This document shows positions 1 to 8,253 of a DNA stretch of 64,000 bases, piece after piece (within the stretch, counting starts at the first letter, position 1; each line of letters starts with the position of its first letter). The DNA is taken from positions 32,415 through 96,414 of the forward strand of contig NZ_JALIQS010000012.1 in assembly GCF_024704725.1 (NCBI RefSeq). Reading direction: 5' to 3'. The DNA comes from Shinella sp. CPCC 101442. Its GTDB lineage: Bacteria; Pseudomonadota; Alphaproteobacteria; Rhizobiales; Rhizobiaceae. Below the pieces are notes generated by a model. It was not told the origin of the DNA and ran no database searches. It saw only the letters and a list, made by a program, of their open reading frames with translations. The position numbers were made by a program, and so were the translations under genes.

Positions 1-93
1 GGCGTGATGGTGGCGCTGGTGACCTTTGTCGAGCCGACGGAGCGGGAGGTGACGATCCGCATTCCTTCCGAGCGGGTGAACCCGCAGCCATGA
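1..93 (+). CDS. C-terminal end of an unidentified protein
   Basis: An open frame enters from the left edge and ends at a TGA at 91-93. About 30 residues are visible; they start with a short hydrophobic run ([10 protein letters not shown]) and end in VNPQP. The stop overlaps the xerD start in an ATGA arrangement, so the two are probably co-transcribed and translationally coupled. Too little is present to name a family. A membrane-associated or secreted protein is possible from the hydrophobic stretch, but this is a guess. Confidence 0.5.
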   Translation, partial: GVMVALVTFVEPTEREVTIRIPSERVNPQP

Positions 94-1037
94 GGGACCC
101 GTCCGCGCTCCAGGTGGAGTCCTTCCTCGAGATGATGAGCGCCGAGCGGGGTGCGGCGACGAACACGCTGCAATCCTACGAGCGTGACCTGGAGGACGCC
201 AAGTCCTTTCTCAACGAACGCAATGTGCGCCTTACCGAGGCGATGCCGGACGACCTGCGCGCGTATCTCGGTCATCTCGCCAAACAGGGCTTTGCCGCCT
301 CCTCCCAGGCGCGCCGGCTGTCGGCGCTCCGGCAGTTCTTCAAGTTCCTCTATGGCGAGGGCCTGCGCGGCGACGATCCGACCGGCATTCTCGATGCGCC
401 GAAAAAGGGCCGCTCGCTGCCGAAGACCTTGAGCGTCGACGATGTGACGCGCCTCATCCTGCGGGCGGAGATGGAGGCCGCGGAGCCGGGCGGCAATCTT
501 CTGATGAAGCGGCGCATGCATCTGCTCGTCGAGTTGCTTTATGCGACGGGCATGCGCGTCAGCGAGCTCGTATCGTTGCCGGCCAGCGCGCTGGCGCAGA
601 CCGGGCGTTTCCTTGTCGTGAAGGGCAAGGGCAACAAGGAACGGCTTGTGCCGCTCTCTCGTGCGGCCGTCTCCGCCATGGAGGCCTATGGCGAGGTGCT
701 GGCGGCCGAGATCGGCGACGATCCGGCGGCGGGCGCCTTCCTTTTTCCGGCGCAGAGCAAGGAAGGGTTCCTGGCGCGGCAGGTGTTTGCCCGCGACCTG
801 AAGGCACTGGCGGGCCGGGCGGGAATTCGGGCCGCGACGCTGTCGCCGCATGTCCTTCGCCATGCTTTTGCCAGTCATCTGCTCCAGAACGGCGCGGACC
901 TGCGCGCCGTGCAGGAACTGCTGGGGCATTCAGACATTTCGACGACACAAATCTATACACATGTGCTGGAAGAACGGCTCCACACGCTCGTTCAAACCCA
1001 TCACCCTCTTGCCAAACAGGCAAAAAAACCGGATTAG
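90..1037 (+). CDS. xerD: Tyrosine recombinase XerD
   Basis: Site-specific recombinase that, with XerC, resolves chromosome dimers at dif during FtsK-dependent segregation. The 315 residues match the usual XerD length. The N-terminal SAM-like core-binding domain covers about residues 8-95 and the catalytic domain about 115-305. The catalytic set is visible: Arg156 in ATGMRVSEL, His254 and Arg257 in [13 protein letters not shown], His280 in [16 protein letters not shown] and the nucleophile Tyr289. The ATG overlaps the stop of the upstream partial gene. It sits directly before accA, a neighbourhood usual for rhizobial chromosomes, and nothing around it suggests a mobile element, so this is the housekeeping enzyme. 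Confidence 0.95.
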   Translation: MRDPSALQVESFLEMMSAERGAATNTLQSYERDLEDAKSFLNERNVRLTEAMPDDLRAYLGHLAKQGFAASSQARRLSALRQFFKFLYGEGLRGDDPTGILDAPKKGRSLPKTLSVDDVTRLILRAEMEAAEPGGNLLMKRRMHLLVELLYATGMRVSELVSLPASALAQTGRFLVVKGKGNKERLVPLSRAAVSAMEAYGEVLAAEIGDDPAAGAFLFPAQSKEGFLARQVFARDLKALAGRAGIRAATLSPHVLRHAFASHLLQNGADLRAVQELLGHSDISTTQIYTHVLEERLHTLVQTHHPLAKQAKKPD

Positions 1038-1117
1038 GACCCTTCGCCCGCGACTGGCCCCAAACTTGGCCGACACCCGCCCGGCGCGGTTTGAGCAAAC
1101 GATCGGAAACGCATCTC

Positions 1118-2071
1118 ATGCACAACTATCTCGATTTCGAAAAGCCCATCTCGGATCTCGAAGGCAAGATCCACGAGCTCAGGAAGCTCACCGAAGAAGA
1201 TGAGAGCATCGACACGTCGGATGAGGTCGGCCGCCTTGAGGTGCGCGCCCGCGAGGCGATGGCCGACATCTATTCCAAGCTGACGCCCTGGCAGAAGACG
1301 CAGGTCGCGCGCCATCCGCAGCGCCCGCACTTCCTCGACTACGCCCGCCAGCTCTTTGAAGAATTCACCCCGCTTGCCGGCGACCGCAAGTTTGCCGAAG
1401 ACGAGGCGATCCAGGCCGGCCTCGGCCGCTTCCGCGGCGAAGCCGTCGCCATCATCGGCCAGGAAAAGGGCAATGACACCAAGTCGCGCCTCAAGCACAA
1501 TTTCGGCAGCGCCCGGCCGGAAGGCTACCGCAAGGCGATCCGCGTCATGGAAATGGCCGACCGCTTCGGCCTGCCCGTCATAACGCTGATCGACACCGCA
1601 GGCGCCTATCCGGGTATCGGCGCGGAAGAGCGCGGCCAGGCGGAGGCCATCGCCCGCTCGACGGAAATGTGCCTCAACGTCCGCGTGCCGATCGTCTCGG
1701 TCGTGATCGGCGAAGGCGGTTCGGGCGGCGCCATCGCCATCGCCACCGGCGACCGCGTCTACATGCTGGAACATGCGATCTACAGCGTGATTTCGCCGGA
1801 AGGGGCTGCCTCCATTCTCTGGCGCGATTCCACGCGCGCCAAGGAAGCGGCGAGCAACATGAAGATCACGTCCGAGGATCTGAAGACCTTCGGCATCATC
1901 GACGGCATCATCCAGGAACCGGTCGGTGGCGCGCATCGCGATCCCGCCGGCGTGATCGGCCGCACCGGCGACGTGATCGCCGCCGCGCTGAAGGAACTGT
2001 CGGTCAAGCCGGGTGACCAGCTGCGCAAAGACCGCCGCCAGCGTTACCTCAATATCGGGCGCCAGCTTTAA
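1118..2071 (+). CDS. accA: Acetyl-CoA carboxylase carboxyltransferase subunit alpha
   Basis: Alpha half of the carboxyltransferase that moves CO2 from carboxybiotin to acetyl-CoA, giving malonyl-CoA for fatty acid synthesis; it works with AccD in an alpha2beta2 complex in the cytoplasm. The protein is 317 residues and begins MHNYLDFEKPISDLEGKI, the standard rhizobial N-terminus; a start 27 nt upstream is possible but adds nine residues not typical of the family. The crotonase-fold core is clear: DTAGAYPGIGAEERGQ around residue 155 and GEGGSGGAIAIATGDRVYML around 190. A GGAAA sequence lies about 8 nt before the ATG. Confidence 0.96.
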   Translation: MHNYLDFEKPISDLEGKIHELRKLTEEDESIDTSDEVGRLEVRAREAMADIYSKLTPWQKTQVARHPQRPHFLDYARQLFEEFTPLAGDRKFAEDEAIQAGLGRFRGEAVAIIGQEKGNDTKSRLKHNFGSARPEGYRKAIRVMEMADRFGLPVITLIDTAGAYPGIGAEERGQAEAIARSTEMCLNVRVPIVSVVIGEGGSGGAIAIATGDRVYMLEHAIYSVISPEGAASILWRDSTRAKEAASNMKITSEDLKTFGIIDGIIQEPVGGAHRDPAGVIGRTGDVIAAALKELSVKPGDQLRKDRRQRYLNIGRQL

Positions 2072-2085
2072 GGCGATTTCTTTCG

Positions 2086-2109
2086 AAGGGCGGCCGCGGT
2101 GCCGCCCTT
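2086..2109 (+). terminator. Hairpin after accA, possible terminator
   Basis: AAGGGCGGC and GCCGCCCTT form a 9-bp perfect stem with a 6-nt loop, 15 nt after the accA stop. There is no T-run behind it, so it may be a Rho-dependent end or a 3' stabilising hairpin rather than a classical intrinsic terminator. Confidence 0.4.
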
Positions 2110-2275
2110 GCCAAATCTCGGCCACATTCCCCGTGTTGAGACGAGTGCGGGCTTCCGGCAGCCTCGCGAAAGAATTTCCGGTTAAGAATTTATGAAGTAT
2201 AAGCCGGTTACGACTGCGCGTCCGCCCGCCCGGCGTGATGGCATGCGATCTGACGATTGTTGACGGACCTTTTGA

Positions 2276-3784
2276 ATGCGCCTGACTGTTCTTGCCGCTG
2301 TATCGCTCCTTGCCGTTGCCGCCGCCGGCTGCACGAATGAGACCCTCGACACGTTCGACAAGGTCGATGTCGATCTCAAGCGGGTATCCAGCAAGACCAG
2401 CTATCAGCTGTCGTCTGCGGTGCTGTCCAAGATGTCGTCGATGAACATCGACCGTGCCTCGCCGATCATGCTGCGCATCTTCAAGGAAGAGGGACGGCTG
2501 GAAGTCTGGAAGGCGGACCGCTCCAACCGGTTCCAGCAGGTGCGCAACTACAAGATCTGCGCCTGGTCTGGCAAACTCGGCCCGAAGACGAAGGAAGGCG
2601 ACCGTCAGGCGCCGGAAGGGTTCTATCCGCTTTCCAAGGCGAACATGAACCCGAATTCGAGCTATTTCCTAGCGATCAACACCGGTTATCCGAATGCCTA
2701 TGACCGCGCCAACAAGGCGAGCGGCACGCATCTGATGATCCATGGCGCCTGCTCGTCGTCGGGCTGCTATTCGATGACCGACGAGCAGATGGTCGAAATC
2801 TTCGCGCTTGCCCGTGACGCTTTCGGCGGTGGCCAGTCCACCATCCAGCTCCAGGCCTTCCCCTTCCGCATGACGGCGGAAAACATGGCGCGCCACCGCG
2901 ACAATCCGCATATCGAATTCTGGAAGATGCTGAAGGTCGGCTACGACCATTTCGAGGTGACCAAGCGGCCGCCGGAGGTCAATGTCTGCGAGAAGAAGTA
3001 CGTCTTCAACCAGCAGTCCGACAAGCCGTTCTCGGCCGGCGGCGCCTGCCCCGCCATGACGACGCCCGGCGCGCTGGAATCCGCGCTCGGCAGCTACAAC
3101 AAGACCTATGCGGCGTCCTATGCCACCGCGATGCGGAAGTATGACGGCACGGTCTGGATCGAGCCGTCGGAGGCCCAGCGCAAGGCGATCGTCGCCGATC
3201 AGCGCAAGGGCCGCGAGCTTGCCTATGCGCCGACGGGCAATTCGCTCGATGCCGGCAAGCTGATGACCGAGCGCGAAATCGCCGAGCAGAAGCGCAAGGC
3301 CGAAGAGGCCGAGCAGCGCAAGATCGACGCCGCCGAACGTTCGGTGCGGGAAGCCGCGGAAGCCAAGGCCAAGGCCGAGGCGGACTTTGCTGCCGATGTG
3401 GCCGCCGAGAAGGCGGAAAAGCAGGCCAAGGGCGAAGGCGCCCTGCCGGTGCCCGAGCACAATCCCGGCATCGCATCGACCATTGAAAAGAAGGAAAAGA
3501 AGCCCTTCTGGAAGGTCTGGACGGAAGGCAGTGAGCCGGCCACGGCTGAGCAGGTCCAGCCGACCCAGACCGAAAATACCGAACAGGGTGTTCTTCAGGG
3601 CAGCCAACAGCAGGTGAAGTCTGTCGAGACAGCCACGTCTGCCAATCAGGCCGTTGCGACGAATACCGGTGCCGGGCCACAGACCGACGCCGTCGCCACA
3701 CTTCCTGTTCCTGGCGGCGATGCGGGCCAGCAGGTCGTTGAAGAGGCCGCGAAGAAGCCGTTCTGGAAGTTCTGGCAGAAATGA
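2276..3784 (+). CDS. YafK-like L,D-transpeptidase-fold lipoprotein
   Basis: Murein-modifying enzyme of the YkuD fold, closest in motif layout to the YafK/DpaA branch, which acts on peptidoglycan cross-links or on murein-lipoprotein links. An N-terminal signal with a lipobox ending at Cys19 (LAVAAAGC) predicts a lipoprotein facing the periplasm. The catalytic region is at about residues 60-215: His156-Gly in HLMIHGACSS and the nucleophile Cys164 in SSSGCYSM. The second half (about residues 330-502) is not enzyme-like: it has a charged Ala/Lys/Glu-rich coiled-coil segment, then a Gln/Thr-rich tail. Two copies of KKPFWKxW lie at 408-415 and at the extreme C-terminus. The stop overlaps the next gene by 4 nt. 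At 502 residues it is clearly longer than E. coli YafK because of this tail. Exact substrate is not shown by sequence. Confidence 0.8.
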   Translation: MRLTVLAAVSLLAVAAAGCTNETLDTFDKVDVDLKRVSSKTSYQLSSAVLSKMSSMNIDRASPIMLRIFKEEGRLEVWKADRSNRFQQVRNYKICAWSGKLGPKTKEGDRQAPEGFYPLSKANMNPNSSYFLAINTGYPNAYDRANKASGTHLMIHGACSSSGCYSMTDEQMVEIFALARDAFGGGQSTIQLQAFPFRMTAENMARHRDNPHIEFWKMLKVGYDHFEVTKRPPEVNVCEKKYVFNQQSDKPFSAGGACPAMTTPGALESALGSYNKTYAASYATAMRKYDGTVWIEPSEAQRKAIVADQRKGRELAYAPTGNSLDAGKLMTEREIAEQKRKAEEAEQRKIDAAERSVREAAEAKAKAEADFAADVAAEKAEKQAKGEGALPVPEHNPGIASTIEKKEKKPFWKVWTEGSEPATAEQVQPTQTENTEQGVLQGSQQQVKSVETATSANQAVATNTGAGPQTDAVATLPVPGGDAGQQVVEEAAKKPFWKFWQK

Positions 3785-4029
3785 CCGCGACGGCGGCGCG
3801 TGAGGAAACCGAGGTCTATGACCTGCGCGGATTGAAATGTCCGCTACCGGTGATGAAGACGCGCAAGCGCCTTTCGACGATGCAAGCCGGCGCCAGCCTC
3901 TGGGTTGAGACGACCGACCCCCTCGCCGTTATCGACATTCCCCATTTCTGCCATGAGGACGGCCACGTGCTCGAAACCAGCGAGCGTGTCGATGCCGGGC
4001 ACCGCTTCCTGATTCGCAAGAAAGCCTAG
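3781..4029 (+). CDS. TusA/SirA-like sulfur carrier protein
   Basis: An 82-residue member of the TusA family (two-layer alpha/beta fold) that carries persulfide sulfur in the cytoplasm. The signature GLKCPLPVMKTRK is present with the reactive Cys20 followed by Pro-x-Pro. TusA passes sulfur to tRNA thiolation enzymes in E. coli; other members serve molybdenum cofactor or different sulfur routes, and which applies here cannot be read from sequence. It overlaps the YafK-like gene by ATGA, so translation is likely coupled. It converges with the CobW gene, only 3 nt separating the two stops. Confidence 0.88.
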   Translation: MTATAAREETEVYDLRGLKCPLPVMKTRKRLSTMQAGASLWVETTDPLAVIDIPHFCHEDGHVLETSERVDAGHRFLIRKKA

Positions 4030-4032
4030 TTT

Positions 4033-5193
4033 TTAAAACCGGAAGCCCGGAACGGCGAGCGGATTGTCGGCCAGTGCCGCGCGGTCCGGGCGGTCGATCT
4101 TCGGCGTGCCGGTGAAGGCATCGAAGAGGTCACGCACGAAGGCTTCCGGCAGATCCTTGGTGATCAGCACCAGTCGCGTGCGGCGGTCGGACGTATCCGG
4201 CCAGGCAGCCAGCCGCTCCGGCGGATGGAAGACGCTTTGCACGCCGTGCAGGACGACCGGGCGATCCGGATTGGTCGAGAGCTGGACGATACCCTTCATG
4301 CGCAGGAGCTTTTCGCCGTGGGCGGAGCGCAGCAGGTCGATGAACATGTCGAGCGCCATCGGATCGATGGCGCGGTCATGCACGATGCTGAAGGAGCGGA
4401 TCGTCGCGTCATGGCGCGTCACGTCATGAGCGTGCTGATGACCGTGATCATGGTGATGATCATGCCCATGATGGTGGTGGTGCCCGTGATCGTGATGGTG
4501 CTCATGGCCGTGATCATGTGCCTCCTCGCGCAGCCAGCGGGCGACATCCGCGATCTTGCTGCCGGGGTCGTAGAGCCCGTTGGCGAGCAGATCGGGGCCG
4601 GCGAGGCCGGGCGTGTCGATGTCCGAGACGACGGCGCGCGGATTGAGAGCGGCGATCTCGCGCTTCACGGCGTCCAGTGTCGCGGCATCGGCAAGCGTCG
4701 TCTTGCTGATCAGCACGCGGTCGGCCACCGCAATCTGCTTTACCGCTTCCGGATGATTGGCGAGCGTCGAGAGGCCGTTTGCGGCATCGACCACGGTGAT
4801 GACGCCATCGAGGCTGAAGGAATGAGCGAGCACCGGATTGCCCATGACGGCCTGCAGGACCGGCGCGGGGTCGGCAAGGCCGGTCGTCTCGATCACCACG
4901 CGCTTCAGCGGCTGGATCTTGCCGGTCTGCATACGATCCATCAGGTCTGCGAGCGTATCGACCAGTTCGCCGCGGATGGTGCAGCACAGGCAGCCGTCCG
5001 ACAGTTCGATGATGCCGTCACCGGATTGCTCGACGAGCAGGTGATCGATGCCGACTTCGCCGAATTCGTTGATGATGACGGCCGTATCGGTGAGGGTCGG
5101 ATCCTTCAGGAGGCGGTTGAGCAGGGTCGTCTTGCCTGCGCCCAGAAAGCCGGTCAGCACGGAGACCGGCACGCGCCGCTCGAGCAGGGTCAT
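4033..5193 (-). CDS. CobW/COG0523 GTPase, putative zinc metallochaperone
   Basis: P-loop GTPase of the CobW/YjiA/ZNG1 group that delivers metal to client proteins. The Walker A is GFLGAGKTT (residues 15-23), the metal-binding CLCC is at 68-71, and a strongly His-rich insertion covers about 226-256 (mostly His, Asp and Gly), followed by the CobW C-terminal domain. The motifs point to Zn or Co/Ni handling rather than cobalamin synthesis, since no cob genes are near. Oddity: the guanine-specificity motif that is usually SKTD/NKTD reads SKTT (163-166), lacking the Asp. The gene lies 11 nt downstream of the DD-carboxypeptidase on the same strand and may be co-transcribed. No Zur box was identified upstream. 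Confidence 0.9.
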   Translation of the reverse strand: MTLLERRVPVSVLTGFLGAGKTTLLNRLLKDPTLTDTAVIINEFGEVGIDHLLVEQSGDGIIELSDGCLCCTIRGELVDTLADLMDRMQTGKIQPLKRVVIETTGLADPAPVLQAVMGNPVLAHSFSLDGVITVVDAANGLSTLANHPEAVKQIAVADRVLISKTTLADAATLDAVKREIAALNPRAVVSDIDTPGLAGPDLLANGLYDPGSKIADVARWLREEAHDHGHEHHHDHGHHHHHGHDHHHDHGHQHAHDVTRHDATIRSFSIVHDRAIDPMALDMFIDLLRSAHGEKLLRMKGIVQLSTNPDRPVVLHGVQSVFHPPERLAAWPDTSDRRTRLVLITKDLPEAFVRDLFDAFTGTPKIDRPDRAALADNPLAVPGFRF

Positions 5194-5204
5194 GTCTTGT
5201 CCAA

Positions 5205-6320
5205 TCAGAAGGTCGGCCGCGGGATCGGGATCGGGATGTTGATGGCGTCGCCGATATCGCCGGCAGCGACCTCGTCATTGCCGACGGATTTCGCTGTATC
5301 GCCGCCCAGCAGGCCGGCAAAGACAAGCTTCAGCGGCCGGTTCACCTCATGGATATAGGGTGACAGGAGCTTCTGCCGGCCGGCCTCGTCGCGGCCTTCG
5401 CTGCGTATCTTGGCGGCGTGCTTCGAGCAGATTTCCTGCGAGATATCGGCGACCACGTCGCGCGTTTCGCCATAGGCGCGAAGCTGGCCGAGCGTCGGCA
5501 CCTTGGCCGTCCGCATGGTCAGGCCCTTCTCCAGCATGCCCGCCGAAATATCGGCGCGCGCGCCAAGGCTGTCGGAGCCGAGCACGACGGACACGACCGA
5601 ACGGCCGTTGCGGGTGGCCGACGACACCTGGTTGAAGCCGGAGGCGCAGATGAAGCCGGTCTTCATGCCGTCGGCGCCGTCGAAGCGGCCGATCAGCATG
5701 TTGTAGTTCGGATACTGCTTCTTGCCGGTCGTGAACCCTTCCAGCGCGAAATAGGAGGAGTATTGCGGGAATTCGCGCTTCAGCGTCACGGCGAGCACGG
5801 CAAGATCGCGCGCCGTCGTGTACTGGCCCTTGCCGGGCAGGCCATGCGGATTGATGAAATGCGAAGAGCTCATGCCGATGCGCGCGGCTTCCGCATTCAT
5901 GCGGTCGATGAAGCCCTGCTCGGAGCCGCTGACCGATTCGGCGATGGCGACGGCCACGTCATTGGCCGATTTGACGAGAATGATCTTCAGGGCGCTGTCG
6001 AGCGTCATCTTCTGCCCGGGCTTGAAATACATCTTGCTCGGCGGTTCGGCGGCGGCGTTCTTCGTCATGATGACCGGGCTTTCCAGCGTCATCTCGCCGG
6101 ACTTGATGGCGCGGAACACCGTATAGGCTGTCATCAGCTTGGTGAGCGAGGCGGGATACCAGCGCTGGAACGCGTCCTCATGCTCGATGACCTGCAGCGT
6201 GTTGACGTCCACCAGCATGCGTGGATTGGCGTTGGCGGCGGGTGTCAGGGAGGCTGTGAGCAGCAGGGCCGCGCCCGCAAGCGCAGCAGCCCGACGCATC
6301 GATCGTCCGTTCGTCTGCAA
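5205..6320 (-). CDS. D-alanyl-D-alanine carboxypeptidase (PBP5/6-type, S11)
   Basis: Low-molecular-weight penicillin-binding protein that removes the terminal D-Ala from peptidoglycan stem peptides in the periplasm. It is 371 residues with an N-terminal signal peptide (hydrophobic ALAGAALLLTA, cleavage likely after about residue 31). All three serine-penicillin-binding motifs are present: Ser58-x-x-Lys61 in ASLTKLM, Ser118-Ala-Asn120 in VKSAND, and Lys220-Thr-Gly in GMKTGF. The C-terminal part is DacF-like. It is the first gene of a probable two-gene unit with the CobW protein. The family is certain; the exact paralogue (DacA, DacC or DacF) is not. Confidence 0.92.
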   Translation of the reverse strand: MQTNGRSMRRAAALAGAALLLTASLTPAANANPRMLVDVNTLQVIEHEDAFQRWYPASLTKLMTAYTVFRAIKSGEMTLESPVIMTKNAAAEPPSKMYFKPGQKMTLDSALKIILVKSANDVAVAIAESVSGSEQGFIDRMNAEAARIGMSSSHFINPHGLPGKGQYTTARDLAVLAVTLKREFPQYSSYFALEGFTTGKKQYPNYNMLIGRFDGADGMKTGFICASGFNQVSSATRNGRSVVSVVLGSDSLGARADISAGMLEKGLTMRTAKVPTLGQLRAYGETRDVVADISQEICSKHAAKIRSEGRDEAGRQKLLSPYIHEVNRPLKLVFAGLLGGDTAKSVGNDEVAAGDIGDAINIPIPIPRPTF

Positions 6321-6445
6321 AGGTCTGTCCTCGAAATCGGGAGTTGTCTCGAACCGTTGCCCTATTTAACCTATATGGCACCGTGATGGCAAAGCCATCC
6401 GAGCGAGATGGCCAAAATTCCGGCCGAACATGACAGGAAGCCCGC

Positions 6446-7618
6446 ATGCCCGTTCTCAACCGCGCCGCCGAAATGCAGGACGAAATCGCCGAATGGCGCC
6501 GCCAGATCCACCGGGAGCCCGAATTGCTCTTCGCCGTGGAAAAGACGGCTGCATTCGTGGCGGAAAAGCTCAGGGAATTCGGCGTCGACGAGATTGTCAC
6601 CGGCATCGGCCGCACCGGCGTCGTCGGCATCATCCGCGGCAATGAAGATCGTGGAGGCAAAGGGCGCACCATCGGCCTTCGCGCCGACATGGATGCACTG
6701 CCGATAGACGAGACGAGCGGCAAACCCTGGTCGTCGACCGTCAAGGGCAAGATGCACGCCTGCGGGCACGACGGCCACACGGCCATGCTGCTGGGGGCTG
6801 CGAAATATCTTGCCGAAACGCGCAATTTCTCCGGCAACGTCGCGGTTATCTTCCAGCCGGCCGAAGAGGGCGGCGGCGGCGGCAACGAGATGGTCAAGGA
6901 CGGCATGATGGAACGTTTCGGCATTGCCGAAGTCTATGGTATGCACAATCTGCCCGGCATGCCGGTCGGTTCTTTCGGCACGCGTTCGGGGCCGATCATG
7001 GCGGCGACCGACGAGTTCGGCATTACCGTCGAGGGACGCGGCGGCCATGCGGCGCTGCCGCACAAGACGATCGATCCGATCGTCATCGGGTCGTATGTCG
7101 TCACTGCGCTCCAGACCATCGTTTCGCGTGTCGCCGATCCCATCGCTTCGCTCGTCGTCTCCGTCACCAAGTTCAATGCCGGCTTCGCGCACAATGTCAT
7201 CCCCGAGACGGCCAAGCTTGCCGGCACGGTGCGCACGCTGGACCCCGCCATGCGCGACGAGGCCGAGGCCCGCATCCGCCAGATCTGCGGCGGCCTTGCG
7301 GCTGCGCATGGTGCGGAAATCACCGTCAGCTATCACCGCAACTACCCCGTCACCGTCAACCATGCGGACGAGACCGGCCATGCCGTCTCCGTGGCCGAGG
7401 ATATTGCGGGTGTAGCCGCGGTCGATCCGTCGCTCGATCCGATGATGGGCGGCGAGGATTTTTCCTACATGCTGCTTGCGCGCCCCGGCGCCTTCATCTT
7501 CATCGGCAATGGCGACACGGCAGGCCTGCACCACCCGGCCTACGATTTCAACGACGACGCCATTCCCCATGGCGTGACCTATTGGGTGAAGCTCGCCGAG
7601 AGCCGGCTCGCCCCGTGA
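6446..7618 (+). CDS. M20-family amidohydrolase (hippurate / N-acyl-amino acid hydrolase type)
   Basis: Zn-dependent hydrolase of the M20D group that cleaves amide bonds of N-acylated amino acids or related conjugates; plant-associated relatives include IAA-amino acid hydrolases. The 390 residues contain the metal ligands in HACGHDGHT (Cys106, His108), the catalytic Glu140-Glu141 in FQPAEEGGGG, His167 in YGMHNLPG and the late ligand in GGEDFSYM (about 352-359). No signal peptide, so cytoplasmic. It is transcribed alone, divergent from the carboxypeptidase gene with about 125 nt between starts. The substrate cannot be decided from the sequence. Confidence 0.9.
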   Translation: MPVLNRAAEMQDEIAEWRRQIHREPELLFAVEKTAAFVAEKLREFGVDEIVTGIGRTGVVGIIRGNEDRGGKGRTIGLRADMDALPIDETSGKPWSSTVKGKMHACGHDGHTAMLLGAAKYLAETRNFSGNVAVIFQPAEEGGGGGNEMVKDGMMERFGIAEVYGMHNLPGMPVGSFGTRSGPIMAATDEFGITVEGRGGHAALPHKTIDPIVIGSYVVTALQTIVSRVADPIASLVVSVTKFNAGFAHNVIPETAKLAGTVRTLDPAMRDEAEARIRQICGGLAAAHGAEITVSYHRNYPVTVNHADETGHAVSVAEDIAGVAAVDPSLDPMMGGEDFSYMLLARPGAFIFIGNGDTAGLHHPAYDFNDDAIPHGVTYWVKLAESRLAP

Positions 7619-7620
7619 CG

Positions 7621-7656
7621 AAAAAGTGCCCGGCTGCAGGGACGAACAGCCGGGCA
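7621..7656 (-). terminator. Intrinsic terminator of the His/Gly-rich protein gene
   Basis: TGCCCGGCTG and CAGCCGGGCA form a perfect 10-bp stem with a 10-nt loop between two convergent genes. Read on the minus strand the stem is followed by CTTTTT, which fits termination of the small gene ending at 7697. On the plus strand no T-run follows. Confidence 0.75.
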
Positions 7657-7696
7657 AGTGTGGGGAGATCGGTGGTATCGATCGTGCGCTGCGGGT

Positions 7697-7963
7697 TTAT
7701 TCGCAGACGCGGATTTTCTTGATCTTCAGGTTGCCCCACTTGTCGTAGCGCTTCACCTTCTTCCAGAAGCAGTCGTAGCCGTAGTCATCATCGTAGAAAG
7801 TGACCTGGGCGCCATTACCCCAGCCGTGGCCATGGCCGTGACCCCAGCCATGATGGCCGCCGCCGAAGCCGAAACCGATGGAAAGTCCGCCGGCCTGTGA
7901 CGGGGCGGCAAAGGAAAGTGCTGCGACGGCGGCGACGACAGCGGAAAGCATGATCTTGCGCAT
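7697..7963 (-). CDS. Small secreted His/Gly-rich protein, function unknown
   Basis: An 88-residue precursor with a Sec signal peptide (ALSFAAPSQA, cleavage after about residue 24). The mature part opens with a Gly/His/Trp-rich block (GGGHHGWGHGHGHGWGNG) and ends in a basic-acidic segment with two cysteines (DCFWKKVK and RVCE), which could form a disulfide. The His-rich block could bind metal, but this is inference. The start chosen is the second ATG: GAGGAG lies 7 nt before it but only 1 nt before an in-frame ATG two codons upstream. Small proteins of this type are common and uncharacterised in Rhizobiales. Confidence 0.7.
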   Translation of the reverse strand: MRKIMLSAVVAAVAALSFAAPSQAGGLSIGFGFGGGHHGWGHGHGHGWGNGAQVTFYDDDYGYDCFWKKVKRYDKWGNLKIKKIRVCE

Positions 7964-8043
7964 GGACATTCTCCTCTAATGTTTGTGGATGGAGCCATCT
8001 CCATCCCATGAACCGAATGTCTCATGTGCCGGCCTTTCGCGCT

Positions 8044-8057
8044 GTTCCATATGGAAC
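8044..8057. promoter_or_regulatory. 14-bp perfect palindrome upstream of the small secreted protein
   Basis: GTTCCATATGGAAC is a perfect palindrome in the gap between the small secreted protein (start 7963, minus strand) and the tRNA. It could be an operator for the small gene. A second inverted repeat, CGGCCCGAA at 8069-8077 and TTCGGGCCG at 8089-8097, lies between it and the tRNA. The regulator is unknown. Confidence 0.4.
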
Positions 8058-8122
8058 CCGACGAGCGACGGCCCGAAAATCGCTTGGCTTCGGGCCGCGG
8101 CTTTTGTATGGGTTCACTCAGT

Positions 8123-8199
8123 GGTCCCGTAGCTCAGCAGGATAGAGCACCAGATTCCTAATCTGGGGGTCCCGCGTTCGAATCGCGGCGGGATCACCA
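8123..8199 (+). tRNA. tRNA-Arg (anticodon CCT)
   Basis: A 77-nt cloverleaf with encoded CCA. The acceptor GGTCCCG pairs with CGGGATC (one G-T pair), the D-arm contains AGCTCAGCAGGATAGAGC, the anticodon stem CCAGA/TCTGG encloses the loop TTCCTAA with anticodon CCT at 8157-8159, and the T-arm contains GTTCGAATC. It decodes AGG. The next coding start is only 55 nt downstream. No integrase or duplicated 3' end nearby suggests use as an integration site. Confidence 0.96.
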
Positions 8200-8253
8200 T
8201 TTCCGGCGAAGGAGACTTTTAAGTCTTTCCGCATAAAACTGACCGCTGATGGA

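Noticed and set aside
90..1037. Tyrosine recombinase as sign of a mobile island
   Set aside because: Length, motifs and accA neighbourhood fit the housekeeping XerD.
4428..4520. Apparent tandem repeat of CAT/ATG-like triplets
   Set aside because: It encodes the His-rich loop of the CobW-type protein; not a CRISPR or satellite.
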